Of a stretch of 64,000 bases of DNA, positions 25,587 through 37,571 are shown piece by piece (positions within the stretch are counted from its first letter, which is position 1; every line of letters begins with the position of its first letter). The notes below the pieces were generated by a model. It was not told the origin of the DNA. It did not search any database and was given only the letters and a program-made list of their open reading frames with translations. The translations under genes and the position numbers were made by a program. Source of the stretch: Daucus carota subsp. sativus. Its lineage: Eukaryota > Streptophyta > Magnoliopsida > Apiales > Apiaceae. Location: contig NC_030387.2 of assembly GCF_001625215.2 (NCBI RefSeq), positions 38,153,606 through 38,217,605 of the forward strand, in the 5' to 3' direction.

Positions 25587-25784
25587 CATGAATTATTACT
25601 TTACATATTACCTAGGTCTTTAATGAATTTCTAAATTTTTATTATATTATGCTTTTAGCGAAAATATTACTTTACGACATTGGTTCAAGTTGGGACCAAC
25701 AAAATTTATTACTTAAGCGAGGTTATTATCCTATGGGATATTACTTAATCGAGGTTTAACTTTTCTTAAATGTGTTGGTTCATG

Positions 25785-25920
25785 TCTCACCGCACGAGTA
25801 AATTTTTTAAGCCATGTGATAAACATGCAATCTTGTCGGTGCATTTTAACAAAGGAAATTCATCCATATAGCAGTACGCTGTTTCCGAAATCAATGCATG
25901 AGGAGTACTAGTAGTTTTTA
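25785..25920 (+). repeat. FMO upstream segment, copy 1 (second copy at 29195-29345)
   Basis: Contains AGCCATGTGATAAACATGCA and CGCTGTTTCCGAAATCAATG. A diverged copy of the same block lies downstream of the first FMO gene. It marks part of the unit duplicated with the FMO genes. Confidence 0.7.
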
Positions 25921-26463
25921 AAGTTGTGTTGATGTTGGAATCGGGGGCGGATTTAGGAAGAGGCACGGGAACACGTGCTCTCTAAAAAAATTCTTTTACA
26001 TTTTTCACCATTCTAAATTTTACAAAATTATAGAAGTGCCCCCAAAATTTGAAAATATATAGGTGTTTTCCGAAAAGCTTGGTGCCTTCTAAGATTTTGT
26101 GTCTAGATCCGCCTCTGGTTTTGGAATAATCTGGGACGTGTGTTGTTTGTATCCTACTCTTTCCTCACAAATCTTAATCAATCAATACAGCTTGTGCATG
26201 GGGTCTGGAGACGACTGATGAGGCCAGCCCACCACTTCAACTGTATTCGACTTATTATTTGCCCTCCTCCAGCAGGCTAGGCTATCAGGTTCAGTCTATA
26301 TTAAATTCTAACAACCGGTCTTGAATCTGATATCCTATTTTTCGAGATATTAAAAAAATTCAATTCAGCGGTGCCTCGATCTGTCGATCATTTTTAGTTT
26401 TTGAACGAGGCATCAAAAGAATTTAGCCAGTGGGCAAAAAGTTTAAATTTTAAGGATCGAATA

Positions 26464-28674
26464 ATGGTGACACAGAGCTATCTGTCAAGAAATGTGTGCG
26501 TTATCGGAGCAGGACCATCTGGGCTAGTGGCAGCTAGAGAGCTGAGAAAGGAAGGCCACAAGGTGGTGGTCATTGAACAAAATAATGATGTTGGAGGACA
26601 ATGGCTGTATGATCCTAATGTTGAGGCTGAAGATCCGCTAGGGAAATGCACTACGTTAAAAGTTCATAGTAGTGTGTACGATTCGTTGAGGCTGCAGTCG
26701 CCTAGGGAGACGATGGGGTTCAGTGATTTTCCGGTTTTGGTGAAAGATGGGAGAGACACCAGGAGTTTTCCGGGGCACAGGGAACTGTTGTTGTATTTGC
26801 AGGATTTTTGTGAACGGTTCGAGTTGAGAGAAATGATCAGGTTTAGCACCAGGGTGGAAAATGTAAGAATGTTAAACTATGGGGACCAATTTGGTAAAGA
26901 TTTAATATGGGTGGTTAAGAGTATAGATACTAAGAATGAAGATGTTTTGGAAGAGGAGTTTGATGCTGTGGTTGTTGCTACTGGTCATTATTCTCATCCC
27001 AGATTGCCTCCCATTAAAGGTGTGTGCTTTGTATTGATCTTTTTGCTCGCGTTTTGAAACATGAACTAATTTATGTGAAATAGGAAGATCAGATTTATGC
27101 AAGTGTTCTTAATCTTAGTTGATTAATTTCAATAGCTTATATTTTTACAAATTAGGAATCGATGGCTGGACGAGAAAGCATCTGCATAGTCACGTCTACA
27201 GAGTTCCAGAGCCATTCCGGAATGAGGTGAGCACATGATGTAATATATTTGTCGCGCTTAAATATTGTTGTGTAGGCACTTCTTATTGGAAAAGGGTGGA
27301 ACTGATTAAAGTTTTAATATAATTCATGATTTTTAGTTATAAATTAGTAAATATTTGATTTTCCGCCTCAATCGACCTCCACAACATAGCGATCTACTAT
27401 TTTAGTTCCGACTATTTCGGAATTCTGGTTCCGCCACTGTCAGACACATGGTATATGTTTGCTCTTATGGAGGCGTATAATATATATGTCACATGATTTC
27501 AAAGTTTTGCAATTTAAAGATCCTACTTGACTTGAAATTAGGTGGTGGTAGTGGTTGGAAATTCATTTAGTGGGCAAGACATTGCAATGGAGCTTTTGCA
27601 AGTGGCAAAGGAGGTTCATTTGAGTTCCAAATCACTTGACATCTGTGAGGGGCTATCTAAAGTTATATCCAAACACGATAGCTTACACCTTCATCTCGAG
27701 GTAATTAAATAACAGATTAATCAAGTTTCATGGCTTATTATGTGAGGTTAAGTATACATTTAATCATGGACTTATAATTGTCGCCACTTATTGAGTAATG
27801 CAGATAGAATCTCTGCACGAGGATGGTCGCGTGGTGTTTGTAGACGGTTCTTGCTTAACTGCAGATACAATCATATACTGCACTGGGTAAGTAATCAACA
27901 TGTTTCCTATTCTTCAAGGGCAATTCAAAATTCCGTATTTTTAGGTAAGTGTTGCGATGGCTGCAGGTATCGATACACATTGCCATTCCTTGACAGCAAA
28001 GGAATAATCACAGTCGATGATGGAAGAGTAGGACCATTGTATGAGCACACTTTCCCTCCATCACTTGCCCCTTCGCTCTCCTTCATAGGAATTCCGAAAA
28101 AGGTACTTACTACTTAAGTCCTAACTCCTATGCCATCCTTCAAAAATCCGAATTTTTTGGTCCTAAAGAAATGTGATGTGTGATTTAGATTATAGGATTC
28201 CCATTCTTCGAGTCACAAGCAAAATGGATAGCTCAGCTGTTGTCGGGAAAAATAACCTTGCCATCACGGGACGATATGATGCAGTCCATCAAGGAGTTTT
28301 ACCACGAAAAGGATCTTGCCGGTATACCAAAACATAACACCCATGATATCGCTGATTTTGAGGTATCTCTTGATTCAGAACATCTCTTTGACAGATGTTA
28401 TCACCCTTGTTCCACTTTACTTTGAGAATAAGGTTTCAAATTATTTTAACTTTTAATAATTAAACACACTCGCGCACCTGGTCTCATGTGTGCGTAAATT
28501 TTGCAGTACTGTGATAAATATGCGGATTTTGCTGGATCGCCACACGTGGAAGAGTGGAAGAAGGAACTCTGTATAGCAGCTCTGGTGAGAGCAGAAGTGG
28601 ACTTGGAGATGTACCGCGATTTTTGCTATGAAGATTACGAGCTGCTTCACCAGAATTCCACTCTAGCAAATTGA
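26464..28674 (+). CDS. Flavin-containing monooxygenase, FMO GS-OX-like, tandem copy 1
   Basis: Seven exons: 26464-27019, 27156-27226, 27542-27700, 27804-27886, 27967-28102, 28189-28362 and 28507-28674. They give 448 residues. Seen: the FAD-binding GAGPSG at residues 15-20, the ATGHYSHP motif near 175, the HSHVYRVPEPF segment that corresponds to the FMO identity motif, and the NADPH-binding VVVVVGNSFSG at 210-220. The FMO GS-OX-like group S-oxygenates sulphur compounds such as methylthioalkyl glucosinolates in Brassicales; outside that order the substrate is unknown, so this is only a class assignment. The start is the first ATG (MVTQSYL), which matches the start of copy 2. Frames and splice sites are intact. 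It differs from copy 2 at roughly 38 of 448 residues by eye, clustered near the C-terminus. Confidence 0.92.
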
Positions 28675-29662
28675 AGTTCAGTGCAGAGAGATATGATTAA
28701 TAATGATTCCAATGCGATAATGCTATGATAGCAGTCCTTATGTATATCAGTAATCAGTATATGTATTGGTAATTACATCTTATCTGTGAGACTTAAGTTG
28801 CACAATAAAACTATCTATACATCTCTTGTCTAAAAGTAATGAATAATCGCGATTAATCATCTTTATATCGTAACTCGTCGAACTGATTAAATTTTCGATT
28901 AATTCTGATCAATCCGATTAATCTCCGACCAATCCAATTAATTTTTAATTAATCTTTGTTCCGTGACTTCACCGATTATCTTAGATTCCTGTTTTTTTAT
29001 AACTCTGCAAGTATATATATAGTCATCTCAATCTTAGCTAAATACGAATCTAATTCTGAAATATCTGATTCCAAATAGAATTTGATTTTGAAATATCATA
29101 TTAAAATAATAAATTTCATTTATGATAATTCTAAAAATGTAATAGCATTTGAATTTTTAATATAGTCGATCATTGGTTACTTTGTATAAATTAGCAAAAC
29201 ATATTAGCTCACCATGCAGTAAACTTTTCTAAGCAAATGTGATAAATATGCAACCTTGTCGATGTTTTTTTAACAAATTGACAGGAGTGTTACTTTCCTC
29301 AGAGCAGTATTCTGTTTCCGATAGCAATGTATCGGAGTCAGTTGAGTGCTGGGCTATGTAATTTGTATTGCTTTCACAGCAAGTTCACTGCTGTGCTTTG
29401 TGCCTGTGTTATGGGAAAAAAAATTAACAATTATTATTTGTATTTTATATATTTTACGGAAATAAAATATTATCATAATTTATTCTATAAAACAGAAGTT
29501 AGATAATATAATTTTTACTATAACGAAAAATGAATGTAATATAGTACTTGATGTGAAGTTATTTTGAAAAATTATATTTATATTTAAGAAAGTGAGATAC
29601 TCGAAATATAAGATAAATTTATAACAAAATATAAGGTCATCCGACTTAACTGTTTATGCTTA
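28675..29662. other. Spacer between the FMO copies, left part
   Basis: 3' region of FMO copy 1, then AT-rich DNA. At 29195-29345 lies a diverged copy of the block found upstream of FMO copy 1 (25785-25920), seen from CAAATGTGATAAATATGCAA and TCTGTTTCCGATAGCAATG. No gene. Confidence 0.65.
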
Positions 29663-29796
29663 CTAGCCTTTAACCCGTGCGAAGCACGGGCAGGTATATA
29701 GTTCGTAATTTATTATTATAATTTAAATTTTAACATCATTTTATTAGTATTTTAGTATTAGTGGATTGAATTTTAATTAAATTATATTATTCAATT

Positions 29797-29847
<51 letters not shown>

Positions 29848-30181
29848 GATTTCAGTACATTTAATCCGAATTTAGTACACGTAGATTTAAAAATAAAAAA
29901 AAATCACAAAAGTCAAATCTTTTCCAAACATAGTCGATCGTGTAATACCTTTGAAAGATTGAGTACTCTAATCAATTGAATTTCAAGGTAATTTTGTAAT
30001 CTTGGTTTTCTTGACAACAATAACTTTTAATATTAGAGTTAGAAAGGGTTATGTAATGGTTCGTGTTTATATTGAAATAGAACACGTTAAAGTTAAAAAA
30101 AGTTATATGAAGGTTCTTGTTAAAAGAAGATATTCAAAATTGTATATTTATTATTTTATTTATAACATTATTATAATTTCT

Positions 30182-30608
30182 GAACAAAGTTCCATGTAGT
30201 CCACATATTTACTGCAGTACCGTAGACCACGTATGTTCTGCAACTATAGAATGACATAAAAACATTGCAAAATGTGTTATTTTGCAAATCATGTTCTATA
30301 AACATTATTATTTTGTTAAAAATTTTGACAGTCTTAAACATTCTACAAGTTAAATAGTGAAAAACACATTATTCTGCAAAACATGTTAAGTTTGCAGAAC
30401 ATATTTACATATTACAGAACATATGCGTTCTACTTGTCGAACATAAATGATTTTCAATATTTTTCATGAAATAGTAATATTTATATAATGTATTTCACAA
30501 AATAACAAGTTTCATATATTTGCAATGTTTTTATGCTATTTTATAGTTGCAGAACATACGTGGTCTACGATACTACAGTAAATATGTGGACTACATGGAA
30601 CTTAACTC
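30182..30608. mobile_element. Mutator-type MITE nested in the Helitron
   Basis: The two ends fold back over more than 90 bp: AGTTCCATGTAGTCCACATA on the left is matched in inverse on the right, and the match extends through AACATACGTGGTCTAC. The 10-bp direct repeat TATAATTTCT flanks it at 30172-30181 and 30609-30618. The long terminal repeats and 9-10-bp duplication fit a Mutator-derived MITE of 427 bp. Confidence 0.75.
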
Positions 30609-30729
30609 TATAATTTCTTACTCAAAAAAAAAAAACATCATTATAATTTTTTTAATGAAATATTGTATGATAATGGATTGTTATGAGTGTTTTTAGTATT
30701 TGAAACTGTTTAACAATATAATACTAATA

Positions 30730-30867
30730 GACTCCACATTTGTAGACTTGTAGTACCAAAAGGAGAGTACCAAACCAAAAAATATAACTAAAACATTGGA
30801 CTCCACATTTGTAGACTTGTAGTACCAAAAGGAGAGTACCAAACCAAAAAATATAACTAAAACATTG
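30730..30867. repeat. 69-bp perfect tandem duplication
   Basis: GACTCCACATTTGTAGACTT recurs 69 bp later, with the whole unit, including GGAGAGTACCAAACC, repeated without visible change. It lies near the 5' end of the minus-strand Helitron. Confidence 0.9.
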
Positions 30868-30912
30868 GACTACAAATTATACCCATGTTGACTTATTATA
30901 GTATAGTATAGA

Positions 30913-32089
30913 TAAGTGAGATATTACTTGTAAGAGTGAAAAATAATTTGTAATTTATGTGTTTGGATAATCTTTTTATATTTAAAACTTATTAGCTACA
31001 AAAATAATTAATACAATAAGAAATTATAGATCATATTTTAAAGTGATCTTGTATATTTTTATGAAATCAAATTAATAAAGTAATCAAAAGAAGTTAGGAT
31101 TTTCAACCTCTTAGATTCCAACTTATAAATGGTGTTCTAAAAACGTATCAAGCGACAGAACATGGGTGTACAACACTTCGATTTTGTACTAGGAGAATGA
31201 TTAAGTAGAAATTAAGTAAACTATTAGACAAATTAACCGGTTGTTAAATGGAATAAGTTGTCAAAATGATATTGACTTTTTAATTGTTCAATTTATAATA
31301 TTAATTTTTTAATATAATTACAATTATATTAAAAAATTTAAATATATACTTTATTAAGAATATTATATATTTTTATCATAACATAATATTATTTTAAAAT
31401 ATATTAATATTATTATTAAATATTCAAATATATATTATCAATACGCTTACTGACCCGTATAAAATTCCACTTAACCGCTTCGCCATTTAAATCGCCACAA
31501 CGTCCTCCAGCCCTGGAACTGATTTGTGCTTTCTGTAAAACTGTTTATACGTTTGGCTTATAAATTTCTTGCACAAACATTATGAATAAAATGATTGTGA
31601 TTTATAAATCAGGCCAAAGAAGCAAAGCCGACATGCACAATCATTTAACTTTACTCTCGGTGGTTGTAGTACTAGACATACTGTGTTTTTTCTTTTAAAT
31701 GTTCTGTTCAGTTTCTAATAAATTGGGACCTTTGTTGTTTGTATCCTACTCTTTCCCACCACTTGGAACTGCATTCGAATTATTATTTGCTCTCTGCTTA
31801 TCCCAGCCGGCTGTTATTGGGGCATCTATTGTCCCAAATTCATGGACCCAAAATTCTTGAAGCTTATTATAGTGTATTTATTTTTCTAATGTGTACGATT
31901 TTTTTAGCCGTCGGTTGTATATTTTAACTGATTATACTAAATTATTCAAGAACGTGGTACATTTTTTTTGATATATAAAAAGTTGAATTCAACTACTGCA
32001 GAGGTTCAGTGACCTCATTTTTAGTTTCCGAACAGAGCTTAGCCGGCCTGCTTGGGACTTAGTTTTTCGAAAAAAATTTAGTTCTCAGC
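30913..32089. other. Spacer and promoter region of FMO copy 2
   Basis: AT-rich with no gene. From about 31730 it resembles the region before FMO copy 1 (TTGTTTGTATCCTACTCTTT in both), so the proximal promoter was duplicated with the gene. Confidence 0.6.
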
Positions 32090-34438
32090 ATGGTGGCCGA
32101 AAGCTATCTGACAAAAAATGTGTGTGTTATCGGAGCTGGACCGTCGGGGCTAGTGGCAGCTAGAGAGCTGAGAAAGGAAGGCCACAAGGTGGTGGTTATT
32201 GAACAAAATCATGATGTTGGAGGACAATGGCTGTATGATCCTCATGTTGAGGCTGAAGATCCGCTAGGGAAATGTACTACGTTAAAAGTTCATAGTAGTG
32301 TGTACGATTCGTTGAGGCTGCAGTCGCCTAGGGAGACGATGGGGTTCAGTGATTTTCCGGTTTTGGTGAAAGATGGAAGAGACATGAGGAGTTTTCCGGG
32401 GCACAGGGAACTGTTGTTGTATTTGCAGGATTTTTGTGAATGTTTCGAGTTGAGGGAATTCATCAGGTTTAGCACCAGGGTGGAAAATGTAAGAATGTTA
32501 AACTATGGGGACCAATTTGGTAAAGATTTGATTTGGGTGGTTAAAAGTATTGATATTAAGAATGAAGAGGTGTTGGAAGAGGAGTTTGATGCTGTGGTTG
32601 TGGCTACTGGTCATTATTCTCACCCTAGATTGCCTCCTATTAAAGGTGTGTGCTTCGTATTGATCAAATGTATGCAAGTCTTTAATCTCAGTTGATTAAT
32701 TTCAAGTTGCTTATATTTTTATAAATTAGGAATTGATGGATGGACGAGAAAGCATCTGCATAGTCACGTCTATAGAGTTCCAGAGCCATTCCGTGATGAG
32801 GTGAGCAGATGATGTGATATATTTGTCGTGCTTAAGTATTGTTGTTGAGATTTAAGTTTTAGCACACAGATTCTCTTAAGATCAATCAATCACGAGGGTA
32901 AAAATAGTGGTACTTGTGTAGTCATTTCTTATTACTTATTAGACACTAGAAGCGGAACTGATGAATTTTTTTTTATGAGTCATGATTTTTAGTTAAAAAT
33001 TAGTAAATATCTGATCGACCTTCACAATTCAGCAATCTACTATTTAGTCCCGACTATTTCAGAATTCTGACTTCGCCACCATCAGACATATAGTTTATGT
33101 TTCAGACATATCATATTATATTATATATATTTCACACGATTTCAAGGTTTTGGAATTTAAAGACCCTACTTGACTTGTAATTAGGTGGTGGTAGTGGTGG
33201 GAAATTCATTTAGTGGGCAAGACATTGCAATGGAGCTTTTGCAAGTGGCAAAGGAGGTTCATTTGAGTTCCAAATCACTTGACATATGTGAGGGGCTATC
33301 AAAAGTCATTTCCAAGCACGATAGCTTACACCTTCATCCCGAGGTGAATAACGAATAATTCAAACTTCATGGCTTATTAGTTTAGATTCCCATACTAATT
33401 GTGGCAACATATTCTGTAATGCAGATAGACTCTCTGCATGAGGATGGTCGCGTGGTGTTTGTAGACGGTTCTTGCTTAACTGCAGATACAATCATATACT
33501 GCACTGGGTAAGTAATCAACATGTTTCCTATACTTGAAGGGCAATTTAAAATTCTGTATCTTCATGTAAGTGTTATGATGGCTGCAGGTATCAATATACA
33601 TTGCCATTCCTTGACAGCAAAGAAATAATCACAATCGATGATGGAAGAGTTGGACCACTGTACGAGCACACTTTCCCTCCATCAGTTGCCCCTTCCCTCT
33701 CCTTTATGGGAATTCCGACAAGGGTACATACTCCCTCTGTCTCATCTGATTCTATACAGTTTTTTTTGCATTGTTTAACACACGTTTTAAGACTTCTATA
33801 AATTTATAGTTCTATAACTTATGTTTTAAAAATTTTATTTCTAAACAATATAGAAGCCTTAAAATGCATGTAGAACCCTCCGTCCCAAACTATACCTATT
33901 AAATGGGACGGAGGGAGTACCAGGAAAGCACTAAGCCACCCTTCAAAATCCGAAATGTAGTGATCCAAAGAATATCACGAGTAACGCTAGCTAGCCTTAT
34001 GCAGATTATAGGATTCCCATTCTTCGAGTCCCAAGCAAGATGGATAGCTCAGCTGTTGTCGGGAAAACTAACCTTGCCATCACAGGACGATATGATGCAA
34101 TCCATCAAGGAGTTTTACCGTGAAATGGACGTTGCCGGTATACCAAAACATAGCACCCACGACATCGGTGATTTTGAGGTATTTTTGAGTTCAAAAGTTG
34201 CAGAAAATGCGAGTTTTATTTGAAATAAAAAATTTGGTTAATGCAGTTCATGTGTGTGTCCATGTTGCAGTACTGTGATAAATATGCGGATTTTGCTGGA
34301 TCGCCACACGTGGAAGAGTGGAAGAAGGAGCTCTGTTTAGCAGCTGTGATGAGAGCACAAGTGGACTTGGAGATGTACCGCGATTCTTCCTATGAAGATT
34401 ACGGGCTGCCTCACCAGAATTCCAAGCTAGCAAATTGA
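32090..34438 (+). CDS. Flavin-containing monooxygenase, FMO GS-OX-like, tandem copy 2
   Basis: Seven exons of exactly the same lengths as copy 1: 32090-32645, 32730-32800, 33185-33343, 33425-33507, 33588-33723, 34005-34178 and 34271-34438, giving 448 residues. The GAGPSG, ATGHYSHP and VVVVVGNSFSG motifs are unchanged. Changes against copy 1 include Thr to Met before RSFPGH, Arg to Cys in FCECF, Met to Phe in REFIRF, and most of a nine-residue cluster in the last exon. The FAD and NADPH sites are conserved, so both copies should be active if expressed. Intron 5 is 281 bp instead of 86 bp because a Stowaway MITE has inserted 7 bp after the exon 5 end; the GT donor itself is kept. Confidence 0.92.
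33731..33917. mobile_element. Stowaway MITE in intron 5 of FMO copy 2
   Basis: The ends CTCCCTCTGTCTCATC and GGGACGGAGGGAG are flanked by TA on both sides. It is 187 bp and absent from the matching intron of copy 1 (28103-28188), so it inserted after the gene duplication. Confidence 0.85.
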
Positions 34439-35178
34439 TTTTAAGTACAGCGAGTTATGATTAATAATAGTTCCAATCCATATGAATTGGTTACATTTTG
34501 TCATGAGACTTGAGCTGCTCATTTCTATTTTTACATTCTAAATTCAATCTGTTCTAATCAAGGTTTCCAATTATATTCATAGATAATTTACAAAATCGAC
34601 TTCCAATACATTTTAAGCAAGGAGCGACAAAAATATTAAATAATTGTTATAATTTCGTTTTAAGTATGTTTATCTATTTTTAGATGAAGATAATAAACTA
34701 AAAGTATAATTTAAATAAAGAAAATATTGTACTCTTGAACTTTTAATAATAATCTTATTTAATTTGTCATATTGACCGTTGATTATTTTTCATCAATATT
34801 TAATGATAAAATTTAAAATTTAAATTAGTCAAATATATATTATGATAATAAAAATTCTAATTAATTTAATTTTATAAATTTTTTAATTAGTGGTTAAAAT
34901 TTGATAACGTGGAAAGTCAAATCAAAATAATTATTTTGAAATCAAGAGTGTAGTTTATAAGTATTTTCTTTGATTTTGTGCATTTTTAGTTTTATAATCT
35001 TCACTTAGGTAATAGATCAAACGGCATCGTTTAGCTAGGCCGCCAGACTAAACCCCTAATTTCTTCCTCATTGGGTTTTGATATTTGTGACTAGAAACTA
35101 ACCCTGGATCTCTCTCGTCAATGTTCTCCTAACAAATCACAGGTATATACATACACAATTCTCACTTGTATATATATC

Positions 35179-35231
<53 letters not shown>

Positions 35232-35849
35232 CGCTCCTACTTTTTTCAATTAGCTTATGAATTTAGTATTATAAATTTAAGAAATGAAGCTGTTGTTGAT
35301 TTAAACGTGACTGATAAATTGTTATTATGATGTGGTAGGTTATCGAAAGTGATTTCTTGATAATTGAATAAATTGTTGATGTTTCATTGTGAAGCTCGTA
35401 ATCATTTTGCTAGCCAGATTGCGATAAATGTATGTTTGTTAGAAAGTAATTATTGAATTGGTTGTGATTGTTGTTGCGTGTTGCGGTGTGTTGGGAGTGA
35501 CTTGCGTAGTGGCTGGAATATCTGTGTAGCCGCGGATGAGCTTGAGCTTTGTGACGCGTTTTTTGGGGTCATTGTTTTGTGTTAGTTTTATGTTGTATGT
35601 GCATTTTGTATCTCGATATTGTGTGATGCATGTTTTGGAATATGAAATTGTAATTTTGGAAAAACAAGTGAGTTTTGAAGTTGTAATTTGGGGCTGATGA
35701 GGCTGAATCTGATGCTGTTAAATGGTTAATTGTGGCTGTTTAATGTATTTTGCAGTCAGAGTTGCTGATTTTAATCTTAACCTGCAGTCTAGCGAACAAG
35801 AGAGTATTGAAAAAATCGATTACGGGTTAAGTCGTCAGAATTTGTAGAC
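34439..35849. other. Spacer, then 5' leader with intron of the small membrane-protein gene
   Basis: AT-rich non-coding DNA to about 35050. A leader exon probably ends at AAATCACAG|GTATATAC (about 35142) and resumes after TATTTTGCAG (35755), so a leader intron of about 610 bp holds the (TA)n tract at 35182-35228. No other gene. Confidence 0.55.
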
Positions 35850-36281
35850 ATGTCCACTCTGCAGAATCCTTCGAGTGAGCAGCAGCCTGCAAATAACCAG
35901 CAGGCTGCAGATAGCAACCAGCAACAACCGGGCCCTTCGGCTGCTGGCCCTGTTGGCTGGATAGACCACCACTACAGGAGGCTCAAGGAAAATGCAGAAA
36001 CGTATCCCTATGTATGGGCATCATATGCGGTTGTATACGTTGGTTTTGGCCTTTGGACTACCTATAGGTGGAGAAAACTTCGGCGGACTGAAGATAGAGT
36101 TAGAGTCCTTCAAGCAAGACTCCACAAACTTGTTGAAGCCGAGGAGTCAGCAACCTCCAAGGCAGTGCCTGACATGACAGCAACCTCCACAGCAGTACCC
36201 AAAATGACAGCATCATCCACCATCACCAAAGCGGGGGAGTCAGCAGCATCCACCACTGTCACTGACAAAGCAGCTATCTGA
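35850..36281 (+). CDS. Small single-pass membrane protein of unknown function
   Basis: One coding exon, 143 residues. The N-terminus is Gln/Asn/Ala/Pro-rich and disordered. A conserved-looking core follows: GWIDHHYRRLKENAETYPYV, then a hydrophobic span from about 55 to 70 (WASYAVVYVGFGLWTTY) and a basic stop-transfer WRKLRR with a short coiled coil. The tail is Ala/Ser/Thr-rich with repeated TSTAVPKMT/TSKAVPDMT units. I do not recognise a named family. The core reads like a real protein and a leader intron precedes it, so I take the gene as real; the membrane is unknown. The start is the first ATG after the likely leader splice. Confidence 0.7.
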   Translation: MSTLQNPSSEQQPANNQQAADSNQQQPGPSAAGPVGWIDHHYRRLKENAETYPYVWASYAVVYVGFGLWTTYRWRKLRRTEDRVRVLQARLHKLVEAEESATSKAVPDMTATSTAVPKMTASSTITKAGESAASTTVTDKAAI

Positions 36282-37571
36282 AGATAGTAGATATCAAATA
36301 GTTGATTTGATCTATTTACGTCTAAATTGCGAATTTGCACAGATTGGTGAGAGTTTTGATAATATTTAGAAAGTCCTATAATGTTATCTGGATAAGCTTA
36401 AAATCCAGTATACTTTTGGTTGTGGCCGCCTAAATTTTGTTGGAGCGTGATCAGTTACGTGACTCCAAAAACGTTATATCGAAGTTTTTCTTGCAATATG
36501 TATGTAGTCACTATTCTAATATTGCGGATTGTGTTAGCAGGGCATTGCACTTGCTATATATATGGTTACATAACTCTATGCATAAAAGAGAAAATGACAA
36601 AAATTTCTCTCTCAGTTAGAGATAGATTTACCCGATTCACACAAGCTAGTAATAACTGTTGTATAGAGTATATGATTCAAAAGTTTGTTATTTAAAACTA
36701 GTCTTTAATTTGACGAGTTGAACTGTGCGGGGTTATTGATGTGAGATGGATCGAGAAAAGGGGAGGTTCTCGGTGCAGATTGTTGTGGTAGGGGTCGAGT
36801 TATTGATTTGAGATGAATTCAGAAAAGGGGAGGTTGTGGTTGCGAATGTTGTGCTATTTGGGTGTAAATCATAGTGCTCATAGCTCATAAGAAGCTTTTA
36901 GAAGTTTTAGCTTCCTTTGTACTTGTTCTAAAAATGTAGGCCATTTAGCCCATTGTGAAATATGAAAGACGGAAGCCATTTTTCCTACATGTTTTTATAT
37001 GGTAAAGCTTCTGTTCTGCTTTCATGTTGCGCTCGCTATCATTTTAAACATTCTTAAAGCTATGAATTATAAAAATAATTTGGTAACTCAAGGTTACAGA
37101 GTTGGGCAGAAATTCAAACCAACTCAGTCTAGAAATAAGCCAAGTTTGAGCATGATTTTCGGACTTTAAAATTCTTTTAGACTCGACTCAATTGAAAAAA
37201 AATGCTCGAACTTGAACTTGAAGAACTCAAATTCGACTCGCTCCAACTTGAATTACAGCCTGCCAGCGGCATCAAAGAAGCAAATTTGCTGCAACAAGGA
37301 ATTACTTTAACAAACACCAGGTATGTGCCTAATTAAGAACAGTTCACAAACGACCTAGCAACCAAGGGGAACACAACCTCATGTATTCACTGAAAACCTT
37401 CATCCAATATATTTTGCTCGTATGGATCTAATCAAAGATGTCACAGTAAGCTAGTAATAATATACCAAGGATAAACCGGAAATTTTCACAAAATATTACA
37501 CAGGACAGAAAGATTTTTGTATAGAACAACAAACCACAGTTTTAAATTTTTTTCCTAAAATGTAACTGGAA
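36282..37571. other. Spacer between the membrane-protein gene and DUF863 copy A
   Basis: 3' regions of two convergent genes and no coding sequence. Homology with the region after DUF863 copy B begins near 37400 (matching about 46500). Confidence 0.55.
36726..36850. repeat. Imperfect 60-bp tandem duplication
   Basis: GTTATTGATGTGAGATGGAT and GTTATTGATTTGAGATGAAT lie about 60 bp apart, each followed by AGAAAAGGGGAGGTT. No known element. Confidence 0.65.

Larger units (their letters stand above)
24328..25761. mobile_element. DNA transposon or MITE with AGTTAAACCTC ends, carrying nested insertions
   Basis: The left end AGTTAAACCTCTTTAAAGTAAT and the right end, inverse of AGTTAAACCTCGATTAAGTAAT, form imperfect inverted repeats of about 40 bp with recurring ATATTACTTTA motifs inside. 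No clear target duplication was found, so I leave the superfamily open. The 1.4-kb span includes a hAT MITE and a (TA)n-flanked MITE, so the element itself is short and non-coding. Confidence 0.55.
29663..30912 (-). mobile_element. Non-autonomous Helitron
   Basis: On the minus strand the element begins TCTATACTATACTATAAT after an A. It ends with the hairpin GCCCGTGCTTCGCACGGG, a 7-nt spacer and CTAG, followed by T. That is the standard plant Helitron form: 5' TC, 3' hairpin near CTRR, insertion between A and T, no target duplication. At 1250 bp it holds no RepHel gene. It carries a (TA)n tract (29801-29845), a nested Mutator-type MITE and a 69-bp tandem duplication. Confidence 0.8.
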
